Shown one piece after another: positions 8,330 through 17,563 of a stretch of 64,000 bases of DNA. Position numbers and translations under genes: made by a program. Each line of letters begins with the position of its first letter. The stretch's first letter is position 1. Below the pieces are notes generated by a model. That model saw only the letters and a program-made list of their open reading frames with translations. It was not told the origin of the DNA and searched no databases. This DNA is from Nitratiruptor sp. YY09-18 (GTDB lineage: Bacteria > Campylobacterota > Campylobacteria > Campylobacterales > Nitratiruptoraceae): contig NZ_AP023065.1 in assembly GCF_016593235.1 (NCBI RefSeq), forward strand, positions 1,240,001 through 1,304,000, read 5' to 3'.

Positions 8330-8973
8330 TAGTGACCTCCTATATGGTCTAAGTGAGTAATTTTGTTGAAGAGATTGTATCCCTCTTCACGTTTTGCAGC
8401 AAGAGGATTGAGCTGCACTTGACCACCACCAACATAGAAATGTTTTGGATGCGTATTTTTCTCTGGCTTTCTTACCTGTACGCCACCTTTTTTCTGATGT
8501 TCCATAATGTAGCGGCTGATATGGCTTGTAGGATCATCAAGATCACCGAAGATGTTCGCCTCTACAGGACATGCTACAACACATGATGGCATCATTTCAC
8601 TGGCAATTCTGTGCGCACAGTATGTACACTTATCTGCAGTATTTGTCTCAGGATCCATATAAATAGCACCATATGGACACGCCATCATACAGCCTGCACA
8701 CCCAATGCAGCGCTCTTTATCGATATTAACGATACCGTTTTCAAGATAGTGAAGCGCACTAACCGGACAGATTCTCTCGCACGGTGCATCTTCACAGTGG
8801 TTACAGCGCAGCGGTGTATATGTACGCTTTGTCTCTGGATAGACACCCACATCTACATATTTTACACGCAAGCGCCAACTATGAAGTGGAACTTTGTTTT
8901 CGACTTTACATGCCACTTCACAACCTTTACACCCCATACATAGGTCAAGGTCAACTAAAAAGCCTAGCTTCAT
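8329..8973 (-). CDS. 4Fe-4S electron-transfer subunit of the molybdoenzyme (DmsB/PsrB-like)
   Basis: A 214-residue protein with four ferredoxin-type clusters: CMGCKGCEVAC (residues about 12-22), CNHCEDAPCERICP, CIGCAGCMMACP, and CTYCAHRIA...SCVVACP. This four-motif plan is that of DmsB/PsrB/NrfC subunits that bridge the catalytic subunit and the membrane anchor. There is no signal peptide of its own, so it probably crosses the membrane together with the Tat-tagged catalytic subunit. It is the first gene of a three-gene operon (B-C-A order) with a 256-base upstream region containing a candidate operator. Confidence 0.93.
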   Translation of the reverse strand: MKLGFLVDLDLCMGCKGCEVACKVENKVPLHSWRLRVKYVDVGVYPETKRTYTPLRCNHCEDAPCERICPVSALHYLENGIVNIDKERCIGCAGCMMACPYGAIYMDPETNTADKCTYCAHRIASEMMPSCVVACPVEANIFGDLDDPTSHISRYIMEHQKKGGVQVRKPEKNTHPKHFYVGGGQVQLNPLAAKREEGYNLFNKITHLDHIGGH

Positions 8974-9229
8974 AACTACTCCTTTATAGACTGAGTAAAC
9001 GGTTCTATAAGCTTAACTTTTGATATACATAAGTCAAGCTAAATACCATAAAAGCGCTATTTCATAGCTATTTATAGTTTAACACTGCAAGCTTAACATT
9101 TACTAAAAAGTTCTCTATTTTTTTAAAAATGGTATCAATATTTGTATTTTTTTCATACTTTAACAAACATTTTTCCTCCAAGAGTTCAATCGTTCAAATA
9201 TATTGATTGTTATCCAAATTATTTTTTAA
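8974..9229 (-). promoter_or_regulatory. upstream region of the molybdoenzyme operon with inverted repeat
   Basis: This 256-base AT-rich gap is the longest protein-free stretch outside the CRISPR island. At 9011-9019 and 9031-9039 lies an imperfect inverted repeat, GCTTAACTT-N11-AAGTCAAGC (8 of 9 positions pair). A further GCTTAAC copy occurs at 9091-9097. Such spacing fits a dimeric regulator on two adjacent helical turns. The centre (TTTGATATACA) is not a clear FNR/CRP box. No ORF was seen in the gap. Confidence 0.45.
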
Positions 9230-9976
9230 TCAACTTATGATTTTATTTATAAAGTTAAGAGGAGTCACATCGAAGTAGAGGTTGATAGCTTCTATCTTGC
9301 CATCTATCTCGTCAGCTGGCTTGTGCGGCTGTGGTGGCAGAGTAAAATCTTTTGGCCAGATTTTAAATGGATTAACCAGAGCCACTACAGGAATCCTGGC
9401 CTCTTTGGCTGCCAAAGCCATGAGATAGCTACCAACTTTATGGACAAGTCCAAACTCACCTAAACCATCAGCTCCAAAAATAATAACATCAACCTTTTTG
9501 ATGAGAAGACCGACAGCTGCATCGATAATGAGTTTTACATCCACCCCGCTATCTTGCAATATATATGCAAGTTCTCTGCCTTCACATTTTGGACGAGACT
9601 CTGTGCAAATAATCTCTTTTGGATTTGCTTGGAGCAACGTCTTGCGCACCAGTGAGCTATGCGAGTGGGTTAAAACTCTTTTATCGCGGAGAAGATTTGC
9701 AGACTTTTTGATTATCTCTTCATCATATTCTTGAAATTTTCTCCACCATTCATCACACAGTTGAGGTGTAAAGAGTTCTCTGTTCTTATCAATAAATCGA
9801 CAAAAATTGTAAATCGAAGCCATATAGGGCTGAGCAGCTTTAAGAGGGGGTAAAATTTGAGACAACTCCTCTTTGTTGGCTTTTTTGACAAGTTCGATAC
9901 TTTCATACGTCAAATATGTTGCCCCATGGATTGAATCGGTTGCAATCTTTTGAATCTCACTATCCCACCAATGCAT
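9230..9976 (-). CDS. eIF-2B alpha/beta/delta-like protein (sugar-phosphate isomerase superfamily)
   Basis: A 248-residue protein of the eIF-2B/MtnA/ribose-1,5-bisphosphate isomerase superfamily. Diagnostic patches in the C-terminal Rossmann-like half are ICTESRPKCEGRELA, DAAVGLLIKKVDVIIFGADGL and VHKVGSYLMALAAKEARIPVVAL, the last matching the family pattern N/HKxGTxxxAxxA. The N-terminal half is helical as expected. Archaeal relatives act in nucleoside/RuBisCO salvage and bacterial MtnA in methionine salvage. This protein is shorter than MtnA and neighbours no salvage gene, so the substrate is unknown. It is a single-gene unit. Confidence 0.75.
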   Translation of the reverse strand: MHWWDSEIQKIATDSIHGATYLTYESIELVKKANKEELSQILPPLKAAQPYMASIYNFCRFIDKNRELFTPQLCDEWWRKFQEYDEEIIKKSANLLRDKRVLTHSHSSLVRKTLLQANPKEIICTESRPKCEGRELAYILQDSGVDVKLIIDAAVGLLIKKVDVIIFGADGLGEFGLVHKVGSYLMALAAKEARIPVVALVNPFKIWPKDFTLPPQPHKPADEIDGKIEAINLYFDVTPLNFINKIIS

Positions 9977-10064
9977 TATTTTCCTTGAAAAACAGACTAA
10001 CTAGTAAACTTATTGTAACTTTAAAATTTTTAAGATAGACTTGCACAAATAAATAGGAGAAATT

Positions 10065-10379
10065 ATGTCTGATATAAAGCGCTTTATGATCATGAACAAA
10101 ATTGAAGGAATATCGTATCTCATCTTGCTGTTTATTGCTATGCCACTTAAATATATTGCTGGCTTTGCAATTACTACGAAAATAGCAGGTATGATACATG
10201 GGATTTTGTTTATTCTCTTTTGCTACCAACTCTACAAAATTACTAGCAAATCATTTATCAGTAAGAAAGAATCAATCCTTTTCTTTATTCTTTCACTGAT
10301 ACCATTTGGAAGCTTCTATACAGAGAGGCTTTTCAAAAACCGTTTCGATTATGAGCCAATCAGTGTGAAAGATTTTTGA
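10065..10379 (+). CDS. small membrane protein, DUF3817-like
   Basis: A 104-residue protein with three hydrophobic segments. The N-terminal stretch NKIEGISYLILLFIAMPLKY is typical of DUF3817 integral membrane proteins, and GMIHGILFILFCY is the conserved second helix. Function is unknown across the family. The start has a GGAGAA ribosome site. The 3' end overlaps the convergent radical SAM gene by 20 bases. Confidence 0.8.
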   Translation: MSDIKRFMIMNKIEGISYLILLFIAMPLKYIAGFAITTKIAGMIHGILFILFCYQLYKITSKSFISKKESILFFILSLIPFGSFYTERLFKNRFDYEPISVKDF

Positions 10380-11592
10380 TTTTAGCTAGATAGCTGTACT
10401 TCATATCCAACTCAAAGCTCTCATTAGTAGGATACTCATACCCAAACACCTCCCTCCAAAGGGAGTGATCCTCCATGCACATATAAAAAAACACCTTCCC
10501 ATGCCATGGCTGCAATGATTCATAAGCAAAGTGAAAGAGCTCTCTTTTTATATTCATAGGATAGGAGAGCTTCCCAGCTGCATCAACAAGAGGCATCTGC
10601 AATATTTTAGATTTGAAAGTGCGCCTGCGAAGCTTCTTGATAACGGGTTTGATAAATGTGAGCGTTCCAAAAGAGACAAGAGCTACTCTTTGTGGGTCGA
10701 AATTTTCAAGAAGCTTTGCAAAAATCTCTCCATACTCTTGCTTCCAATTATCATAATAGATCATTGGATGGAAGTGAAATCCTACGAGCCGCCCTTTATC
10801 ATGAATCTTCTTGGCCGCTTCCAAGCGCTCTTGGAGAGATGCTGTGAGGCGCTCTTCAGACTGTACGATTGTTTGGGGATTGAGACTCCAGGTAGTTATG
10901 ATATTTGGCGGATACTCATTTTCTAAAAGGTAGCGGACATTATCACTTTTGGTTTTGAGCTCCAAAATAACGTTGTGATTTTTACGTGCAAATGCTATGA
11001 GCGCATCTAGCACTCCACCGCGATTACCCCACATGAGACTATCGCTGCTTTGCCCCGTTCCTATATGGTATATCTCATTGGGATCAAGTTCTATATTGAG
11101 AAGTTTCTCCTTGAGATTTGTATTGAACGTAATTGTATCTTCATTATAAAAACTTTGGATTGAGCAGTAGCTACAGTCATATCCGCAACTTTCTACCATA
11201 TCCAGTGTCCAAAGATTACAGCACCTTGTCTTCGGACTTGCTACCGGACACATACCAAAACCAAGCTTTTTATCAATTTGGGCAAAGCGGATTTTATGGG
11301 TATTCTCTTTATCGATCACAAACCCATCATAGCTTTTAGGTCTCCTCTTTATCTCTTCGTACCTCTTTTGTATATTTGAGAGAATCTCTTCTTTGCTCTC
11401 ACCCTCCCAAAGATTTGCGAGGCTTCCCTCACTCCACATATAAAGATCGATACCTATATCACACAGCTGCTTGAGCTGAGCTGCACTTAGACGCCACTTA
11501 TAGGCTTGGGTGCGCACAAACTCCTGCTCGCTTTTGGGGAGATTTGCAAAGAGAGTATGTGCAATTTTTTTCTCAAAGTCGTATATCTTCAT
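10360..11592 (-). CDS. SPL-family radical SAM protein
   Basis: A 410-residue radical SAM enzyme. The cluster motif is CGYDCSYCS (C-x3-C-x2-C), binding the 4Fe-4S that cleaves S-adenosylmethionine. The surrounding pattern MCPVASPKTRCCNLWTLD and later HIGTGQSSDSLMWG resemble spore photoproduct lyase-like proteins that occur widely in non-sporulating bacteria, where the function is not settled; DNA repair is possible but unproven. It lies immediately downstream of hisD with no gap, so the two are probably cotranscribed. Confidence 0.8.
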   Translation of the reverse strand: MKIYDFEKKIAHTLFANLPKSEQEFVRTQAYKWRLSAAQLKQLCDIGIDLYMWSEGSLANLWEGESKEEILSNIQKRYEEIKRRPKSYDGFVIDKENTHKIRFAQIDKKLGFGMCPVASPKTRCCNLWTLDMVESCGYDCSYCSIQSFYNEDTITFNTNLKEKLLNIELDPNEIYHIGTGQSSDSLMWGNRGGVLDALIAFARKNHNVILELKTKSDNVRYLLENEYPPNIITTWSLNPQTIVQSEERLTASLQERLEAAKKIHDKGRLVGFHFHPMIYYDNWKQEYGEIFAKLLENFDPQRVALVSFGTLTFIKPVIKKLRRRTFKSKILQMPLVDAAGKLSYPMNIKRELFHFAYESLQPWHGKVFFYMCMEDHSLWREVFGYEYPTNESFELDMKYSYLAKIKNLSH

Positions 11593-12885
11593 CTATTTTT
11601 TTAAGCGAATCTCTATCGATTTTGCATGGGCTTCCAGTCCCTCGGTATGCGCTAAGATCGCTGCAGCCTCTCCAATATTTTGCATAGCTTGACATGAAAA
11701 ATTTATAATCGAGCTTTTTTTAAGAAAATTTTCTACACTCAGCGGACTATAAAATCTTGCAGTTCCACCTGTTGGGAGTGTATGATTTGGCCCTGCGATA
11801 TAATCACCTATGGGCTCAGGAGTGTTTTCGCCCAAGAATATTGCACCAGCATGCTTGATTTTTGGCAAGAGTTCAAAGGGATTTGCAGTCATTATCTCTA
11901 GATGTTCTGGAGCGATTTTATTCATAATATCTACAGCTTCACTCATACATTCTGCTACAATAATTGCACCTCTTTCATGGATCGATTTGCTTGCAATATC
12001 TTTGCGCTTAAGTTCTTGCAAGAACTGTTCTACCTCTTTATCTACTTTTTGTGCAAGCTCTTGCGAGGTAGTGACCAAAATAGAGCTTGCCATCTCATCA
12101 TGCTCTGCTTGGCTAAGAAGATCTATCGCAATGTAACGTGGGTCTGCACTCTCATCTGCAATAATTCCAATCTCACTCGGTCCTGCAATCATATCGATAT
12201 TGACTTCACCATAAACTAGCTTTTTGGCAGTTGCTACAAAGATATTGCCAGGTCCTGTAATAACATCGACTTTTTCAATAGTCTGGGTACCATAAGCAAG
12301 TGCTGCAATTGCACTTGCTCCACCTACTTTATATACTTTTTCGATTCCGCATAGATGACAAGCAGCGAGTAAAAGCTCATTTGGCTCATTATCAGGTGTA
12401 GGAGTTGTTACTATGATATCTTCCACACCTGCAACAATTGCTGGAATAGCATTCATCAAAAGGCTGCTCGGATATGCAGCTTTACCGCCAGGGATGTAAA
12501 GACCCGCCTTTTCAACCGGAGTAACCTTTTGTCCTAGTATCGTACCATTATTCTCAAAATCGATCCAAGATTTTGGTAGTTGTTTCTCGTGATATGCTTT
12601 TATGCGATCATATGCCAAATGCAGTGCAGCTCGTAATTTTTCATCAAGATTTTCGTATGCTCTTTGCATCAACTCTGGGGCGATTTTCAAATCTTCACTG
12701 CTCTTTGGCTCCCAATTATCAAACTTTGCAATATGGCGAAAAAGCGCTGCATCACCTTCACTTTTGATCTCATCTATTATCGATTTGACAATTGGCGTGA
12801 CATTTTCGATATCCATATCTGCACGCGAGAGGATATGTGCAAACTCCTTTGCAAAAGAAGCATCTTGTGTATTGAGTATCTTCAT
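11593..12885 (-). CDS. hisD: histidinol dehydrogenase
   Basis: A 430-residue HisD, the NAD-dependent zinc enzyme that performs the last two oxidations of histidine synthesis (histidinol to histidine). Recognisable blocks are IPGGKAAYPSSLLMNAIPA, VGGASAIAALAYGT, VDVITGPGNIFVATAKK, GPSEIGIIAD, SQAEHDE (metal ligands in the QAEHD block) and GPNHTLPTGG near the C-terminus. The length is standard. Its start overlaps the end of the upstream PLP-enzyme gene by 4 bases, so the two are coupled. Confidence 0.97.
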   Translation of the reverse strand: MKILNTQDASFAKEFAHILSRADMDIENVTPIVKSIIDEIKSEGDAALFRHIAKFDNWEPKSSEDLKIAPELMQRAYENLDEKLRAALHLAYDRIKAYHEKQLPKSWIDFENNGTILGQKVTPVEKAGLYIPGGKAAYPSSLLMNAIPAIVAGVEDIIVTTPTPDNEPNELLLAACHLCGIEKVYKVGGASAIAALAYGTQTIEKVDVITGPGNIFVATAKKLVYGEVNIDMIAGPSEIGIIADESADPRYIAIDLLSQAEHDEMASSILVTTSQELAQKVDKEVEQFLQELKRKDIASKSIHERGAIIVAECMSEAVDIMNKIAPEHLEIMTANPFELLPKIKHAGAIFLGENTPEPIGDYIAGPNHTLPTGGTARFYSPLSVENFLKKSSIINFSCQAMQNIGEAAAILAHTEGLEAHAKSIEIRLKK

Positions 12886-13790
12886 AGCTCCCTCTTTTTT
12901 TCCTTGATTGTAGCAAACATTTTCTTGTATCTCTCTTCCATTGTAATGTTACCACTCCTTCCACCCTGATGGATGTAAAGAAGCTCTTTTGGAAGGTCAT
13001 TGCTTTTTTGTAGCGTAGCAAATGCGACAGGATCGTATAAAAGATCAAACTCTATACCACTCTTCTTTGCTTCTTGCCATAATTGATAAAGCTCTGGATA
13101 GAGATGTGCAAACCTATAGCGTTTTGGTGGCTCTATGATTTTGGGAATAGCTGAAACATCAGGCTCCATACACTCCATCTGCTCTTGAAGGTATTGCTTT
13201 TTGCCTACACATGGGAAAGTTATTACTTGCAAAAAAGAGCCAAGATTTTTGAGAGCTTTTTGCAAGAAAAGAGCAGTTGTCCCTGTGCCAGAAGGCAAAA
13301 ATATTGGAATATCTTTTTGATTTTTCTTGCTCCAATCTACTATCTCTTTGGCGAGTTGTTCTATTCCATAATATGCCTCTTTGCAGCGCACCCCCTCTGG
13401 GATTATAAGTGTATCATCAACTTTTATACTCTCACATAAGAGATTGCGATCTTGCTTAGAGTATGGCCAGGTAGAGATATCTTTGATCTGCATACCTTGC
13501 GAGAGTGCAAAGGCAAGATTTCCTTTTGGGCTATCCAGAAGCGCTTCATTGATGCGGGTATAGTAGACAAACTTCCACTCCTTTTGTTTTGCCAAATAGG
13601 CTAGCGCTGCCATGGCGTTTGACTGCATAGACCCATAGGAAACAACAGTTGAAATTTTGAGATCATTTTGTAAAAAATAAAAAAGTTTTCGCGCTTTATT
13701 GCCGCTAATAAATGGATGGAGGAGATCGTCTCGCTTGACATGCAAAGTGTAATCGAAAAGCGTGATAGTATGGAGTGGAGAGTCAATCAA
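12882..13790 (-). CDS. PLP-dependent enzyme, ACC deaminase/D-cysteine desulfhydrase family
   Basis: A 302-residue fold-type II pyridoxal phosphate protein. The early block KRDDLLHPFISGNKARKL contains the Schiff-base lysine (GNKxRKL pattern), followed by SYGSMQSNAMAALAYLA, the cofactor-binding segment. PSGTGTTALFLQ is the phosphate-binding loop, and YIHQGGRSG closes the protein. Family members act as D-cysteine desulfhydrases or ACC deaminases; sequence alone does not decide. It is coupled to hisD by a 4-base overlap and preceded by fba 18 bases upstream. Confidence 0.85.
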   Translation of the reverse strand: MIDSPLHTITLFDYTLHVKRDDLLHPFISGNKARKLFYFLQNDLKISTVVSYGSMQSNAMAALAYLAKQKEWKFVYYTRINEALLDSPKGNLAFALSQGMQIKDISTWPYSKQDRNLLCESIKVDDTLIIPEGVRCKEAYYGIEQLAKEIVDWSKKNQKDIPIFLPSGTGTTALFLQKALKNLGSFLQVITFPCVGKKQYLQEQMECMEPDVSAIPKIIEPPKRYRFAHLYPELYQLWQEAKKSGIEFDLLYDPVAFATLQKSNDLPKELLYIHQGGRSGNITMEERYKKMFATIKEKKREL

Positions 13791-13807
13791 AGAGCAAAGC
13801 CCTTTGA

Positions 13808-14884
13808 TTAGTTAATATTGAGACTGCGAAGATCTTCATAAGCTTTGATGACGCGAGCTTTCATACTTTTCTCACCTTCACGAAGCCATTTTCTAGGATC
13901 GTAATATTTTTTGTTTGGCTTATCCTCACCTTCAGGATTGCCGATCTGGCTTTGGAGGTAGTCATGATATTTTTCAATGTATCCTTTGACTCCGCTCCAA
14001 AAAGCCCACTGGGTATCGGTATCGATATTCATCTTCACAACACCATAGTCGATCGCTTCATGTATTTTGGAAAGTTCACTTCCGCTTCCACCATGAAATA
14101 CGAAACTCACAGGCTTCTCTTTGTCTATACCAAATTTTTGGCGGATATACTCTTGGGAATTTTTAAGAATTATTGGCTCTAATTTTACATGCCCAGGTTT
14201 ATATACACCATGCACGTTTCCAAAGCTTGCTGCGATAGTAAAGTATGGGCTAATGCGAGAGAGTCTCTCATAGGCTTCGGCTACCTCTTCAGGCTGTGTG
14301 TAGAGCTTGGCATTATCGATGCCTGTATTATCAACACCATCCTCTTCGCCACCTGTTACACCAAGCTCAATTTCAAGATGCATGCCGAGTGGCGCCATAC
14401 GACGCAGATACTCTTCACATGTTGCAAGATTTTGCTCAAGGGGCTCTTCTGAGAGATCAAGCATATGAGAGCTAAAGAGAGGTCTGCCATGGAGTTTATA
14501 GTACTCTTCCCCAGCTGCAAGGAGTCCATCGATCCAAGGAAGGAGCTTACGCGCTGCATGGTCAGTATGGAGCACTACACTAATACCATAGGCTTCTGCA
14601 AGAATATGCACATGTTTTGCAGCAGCAATTGCACCTAAGATTGCTGCTTTTTGTCCTTCATTGTCTAGACCCTTGCCAGCCCAAAAGTGCGCACCACCAT
14701 TGCTCAGTTGGATTATCACAGGAGAGTTTGCCTCTCTTGCTGCTTCCATAACTGCATTGATGGAGTTAGTACCTACCACATTGATAGCTGGCAATGCAAA
14801 ACTATGCTCTTTTGCATACTCATAGAGTCGCAAAAGATCATCACCCCACACCACACCCGGTTTCAAAAACTCTCTTACGCCCAT
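13808..14884 (-). CDS. fba: class II fructose-bisphosphate aldolase
   Basis: A 358-residue zinc-dependent aldolase that interconverts fructose 1,6-bisphosphate with dihydroxyacetone phosphate and glyceraldehyde 3-phosphate. VLHTDHAARK holds a zinc His and the catalytic Asp, LEIELGVTGGEEDGVDN gives the glutamate block, FGNVHGVYKPG a second zinc His, and FHGGSGS the phosphate loop. The length fits the long class IIA group (E. coli FbaA). In an autotroph using the reverse TCA cycle it would serve gluconeogenesis; that use is inferred. Confidence 0.96.
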   Translation of the reverse strand: MGVREFLKPGVVWGDDLLRLYEYAKEHSFALPAINVVGTNSINAVMEAAREANSPVIIQLSNGGAHFWAGKGLDNEGQKAAILGAIAAAKHVHILAEAYGISVVLHTDHAARKLLPWIDGLLAAGEEYYKLHGRPLFSSHMLDLSEEPLEQNLATCEEYLRRMAPLGMHLEIELGVTGGEEDGVDNTGIDNAKLYTQPEEVAEAYERLSRISPYFTIAASFGNVHGVYKPGHVKLEPIILKNSQEYIRQKFGIDKEKPVSFVFHGGSGSELSKIHEAIDYGVVKMNIDTDTQWAFWSGVKGYIEKYHDYLQSQIGNPEGEDKPNKKYYDPRKWLREGEKSMKARVIKAYEDLRSLNIN

Positions 14885-14901
14885 AGCAGTCCTTTAGATT
14901 C

Positions 14902-15720
14902 TTAGATGTTCTCTTTGATTGAAGCCGATTTTTTGAGCTTAGCAACCTCTTGCTTGATCATTTTTTGGAATTTTTCCATCTTGAGCTGCGATTTTATGCG
15001 ATCTTTTACTTTTGCAAACTCCACAGTAGTTTCAGGCTTTTTATCCTCTACATAGATCACATGGTAACCGAACTGCGATTTGACAGGTTTTGTAGTAAAT
15101 TGACCAGGTTTTAGCGCAAAGGCTGCGTCGCTAAATGGCTTGATCATCTGGCCTTTACTAAAATATCCAAGATCTCCACCTTTTTTGCCGCTAGGTCCCA
15201 CAGATTTGGTCTTAGCGAGTTCTATAAATTTTGCTTTGAGTTTGCTTTTTGGAGTCTTTTTGAGTTCATTAATAATCTCTTGCGCCTCTTTTTCGCTTCT
15301 TACAAGGATATGTCTAGCATGTACAAGTGCAGGTCTTTTGAATTTTTCGATATTCTTTTTGTAGTACGCTTTTGCTTCACTATCACTTACTTTGATTGAA
15401 TCATACTTTTTCTTCATCCATATTTCAAACGCAAGGTTGCCTTTGAGTTTTTCGAGTGCTTCTTTGTACTCTTTTGATTTTTGAATACCACTTTTGAGCG
15501 CTTTTTCTTTGAGAAGTTCTCTCTCGATTGCTTGCTCGACAACTTTTTTCTGGATATTTTTTGGAAGTTGATCGAAACTTCTTCCCGATTGTGCAATAAT
15601 AGGAGCGACATCTTCGGTCGTAATCTTTTTCCCATTAACTGTTGCTAAAACTTTTCCTGCTAATGCATTTGAGGTTAATAGGCCTAGAGCCACCATACCA
15701 CTTACTAAATACTTCTTCAT
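14902..15720 (-). CDS. periplasmic parvulin-type peptidyl-prolyl isomerase (PEB4-like)
   Basis: A 272-residue exported foldase. A signal peptide (KKYLVSGMVALGLLTSNALA) is followed by an N-terminal SurA-like helical domain and then a parvulin domain starting at VHARHILVRSEKEA and ending with FGYHVIYVEDKKP. GKKGGDLGYFSKGQM is the conserved parvulin core. It matches the Campylobacter PEB4/CBF2 plan, a chaperone for outer-membrane proteins. The C-terminal helix is Lys-rich. Confidence 0.92.
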   Translation of the reverse strand: MKKYLVSGMVALGLLTSNALAGKVLATVNGKKITTEDVAPIIAQSGRSFDQLPKNIQKKVVEQAIERELLKEKALKSGIQKSKEYKEALEKLKGNLAFEIWMKKKYDSIKVSDSEAKAYYKKNIEKFKRPALVHARHILVRSEKEAQEIINELKKTPKSKLKAKFIELAKTKSVGPSGKKGGDLGYFSKGQMIKPFSDAAFALKPGQFTTKPVKSQFGYHVIYVEDKKPETTVEFAKVKDRIKSQLKMEKFQKMIKQEVAKLKKSASIKENI

Positions 15721-15755
15721 TCCTATCCTTTACAATTTTTGATTTAACGCTATTA

Positions 15756-16469
15756 TTATTTCATATTATGGTAAACGTTTTGTACATCATCATTCTCTTC
15801 AAGCATATCAATGAGTTTTTCAACTTTTTCAGCTGTTGCATCATCTACATCTATTTCATTGTTTGCTACAAGCCCAACATTGCTTTCTAAAATATTTGCT
15901 CCAGCTTTCTCTACTGCCTCAAGCACTTGATTGAATTCACTTGGGTCAGCCTCTATGACAAGTACCTCATCAAACTCTAGAATATCATTTGCACCTGCTT
16001 CCAAAGCTGCCTCCATAACAGCCTCTTCATTCTCATCACGCTCTACGCTGATGACGCCTTTTTTGTCAAACATCCAAGCCACACTTCCGCTTGTACCCAA
16101 ACTTCCGCCACTCTTGCTAAAAGCGTGACGTACAGCTGCAACTGTCCTATTCTTGTTATCTGTAAGGCACTCTACCATTATAGCCACCCCACCTGGTCCA
16201 TACCCTTCATAAGTTACCTCTTCATATTTGACACCTGGAAGATTACCACTTGCTTTGTCAATCGCTCTTTTGATATTGTCTTGAGGCATGGAGACAGCTT
16301 TAGCGCGCTCAATTGCTAAACGCAATGCAGCATTAGTCTCAGGATTTGGACCGCCATCGCGCACTGCAGTCATGATATCCCGTACAGCTTTTGTAAAGAC
16401 TTTGCCTTTTTTAGCATCCTCTTTTGCTTTGATATGCTTAACTTTGGACCATTTATTGTGTCCTGCCAT
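15756..16469 (-). CDS. YebC/PmpR-family protein
   Basis: A 237-residue protein that begins [14 protein letters not shown], the family signature. I use the ATG at 16469, which has GAGGAG 7 bases upstream, rather than the TTG one codon before. Further signatures are [43 protein letters not shown] and [19 protein letters not shown]. YebC proteins bind DNA and act as regulators; recent work also links members to ribosome function at polyproline stretches. The acidic C-terminus is typical. Confidence 0.95.
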   Translation of the reverse strand: MAGHNKWSKVKHIKAKEDAKKGKVFTKAVRDIMTAVRDGGPNPETNAALRLAIERAKAVSMPQDNIKRAIDKASGNLPGVKYEEVTYEGYGPGGVAIMVECLTDNKNRTVAAVRHAFSKSGGSLGTSGSVAWMFDKKGVISVERDENEEAVMEAALEAGANDILEFDEVLVIEADPSEFNQVLEAVEKAGANILESNVGLVANNEIDVDDATAEKVEKLIDMLEENDDVQNVYHNMK

Positions 16470-16524
16470 CAATACTCCTCAATATATTTTGGGTAAAATT
16501 ATAGCAAAAAGTCAAAGGCAAATT

Positions 16525-17175
16525 ATGGTTAGAAGAAAGCCTGAAGAGATACAAGAAATTAAAAAAAGACTTCTTGAGCACTACCCCCAAGCCCACACAG
16601 AGCTCAATTACAAAAATCTCTACCAACTCCTTGTTGCTGTCATGCTATCTGCCCAATGCACTGATAAAAGAGTAAACCTTATAACACCAGATCTTTTTAA
16701 GAAATATCCTAATGTCCATGCTCTAGCACAAGCAGATATAGACGAACTCAAAGAACTTATAAAATCATGCTCTTTCTTCAACAACAAAGCTAAAAATCTC
16801 ATAAAAATGGCACAAATGGTAGAAGAAAAGTACGGTGGCAAAATTCCAGAGGATGAAAAAGAGCTAGTCAAACTTCCAGGAGTCGGACAAAAAACTGCCC
16901 ATGTTGTCATGATCGAATATTTTGGCAAAAACCTCATGGCAGTCGATACACACGTCTTTCGCGTCGCTCACAGACTGCGCCTGAGTGATGCAAAAACACG
17001 AGAGGGGGTCGAAAAGGATTTGGTTCAAGCTTTCAAGACAGACTTAGCAGCAATTCATCAAGCGATGGTACTTTTTGGACGCTATATCTGCACCGCTAAA
17101 AATCCAAAATGTGATCAGTGTTTTTTGTATGATCTGTGTGACAGTGAAGATAAGCGCCCTCTTAAAGACTCCTAA
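16525..17175 (+). CDS. nth: endonuclease III
   Basis: A 216-residue base-excision repair DNA glycosylase/AP lyase for oxidised pyrimidines. I start at the ATG at 16525 (MVRRKPEEIQEI); the longer frame to 16288 runs antisense to the YebC-family gene. The helix-hairpin-helix LPGVGQKTAHVV carries the catalytic Lys, and MAVDTHVFRVAHRL the catalytic Asp. The C-terminal 4Fe-4S motif is C-x6-C-x2-C-x5-C (CTAKNPKCDQCFLYDLC). It is divergent from the YebC-family gene with a 55-base shared promoter region and overlaps the next minus-strand gene by 14 bases. Confidence 0.97.
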   Translation: MVRRKPEEIQEIKKRLLEHYPQAHTELNYKNLYQLLVAVMLSAQCTDKRVNLITPDLFKKYPNVHALAQADIDELKELIKSCSFFNNKAKNLIKMAQMVEEKYGGKIPEDEKELVKLPGVGQKTAHVVMIEYFGKNLMAVDTHVFRVAHRLRLSDAKTREGVEKDLVQAFKTDLAAIHQAMVLFGRYICTAKNPKCDQCFLYDLCDSEDKRPLKDS

Positions 17176-17563
17176 GTACCCATTTATTATATTTTTTCTC
17201 AAAAGTCGCTATATCACAGCGGCTTTTGATCTCATTTTTCTTAAAATCTCCAAATTTTCTACCCAAAAGTGCCACAAGTCCCAAATCAAACTTGGCAAAA
17301 TGGGAATTTGGATTCTTCTTGATATACGTAACTAACGCATGGTAATCTGTAAGAAAGCGAAACTGATAACACACTTTTGCTTGCGCTTTTTTACCACTCT
17401 TTTTTATCCAGAACACATCGATACTTTGTGGAACGAGTATATCCACAGATGAATATGGAGTATAGTAGTTGATGACCATATCAGCTACTACTCTTTTAGT
17501 TAGATCCTTTTGCGCACATCCGTGCAAAAAGAGCAGTATCACAATGAGTAAAAGGCTTCTCAT
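17162..17563 (-). CDS. putative lipoprotein
   Basis: A 133-residue protein with a lipoprotein signal: MRSLLLIVILLFLHGC ends in a lipobox (LHGC), so Cys16 would be lipidated. The mature part is basic and mixed alpha/beta with no recognised domain. It follows pepD directly (4-base overlap), so it is probably cotranscribed, and converges with nth. Confidence 0.7.
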   Translation of the reverse strand: MRSLLLIVILLFLHGCAQKDLTKRVVADMVINYYTPYSSVDILVPQSIDVFWIKKSGKKAQAKVCYQFRFLTDYHALVTYIKKNPNSHFAKFDLGLVALLGRKFGDFKKNEIKSRCDIATFEKKYNKWVLRSL

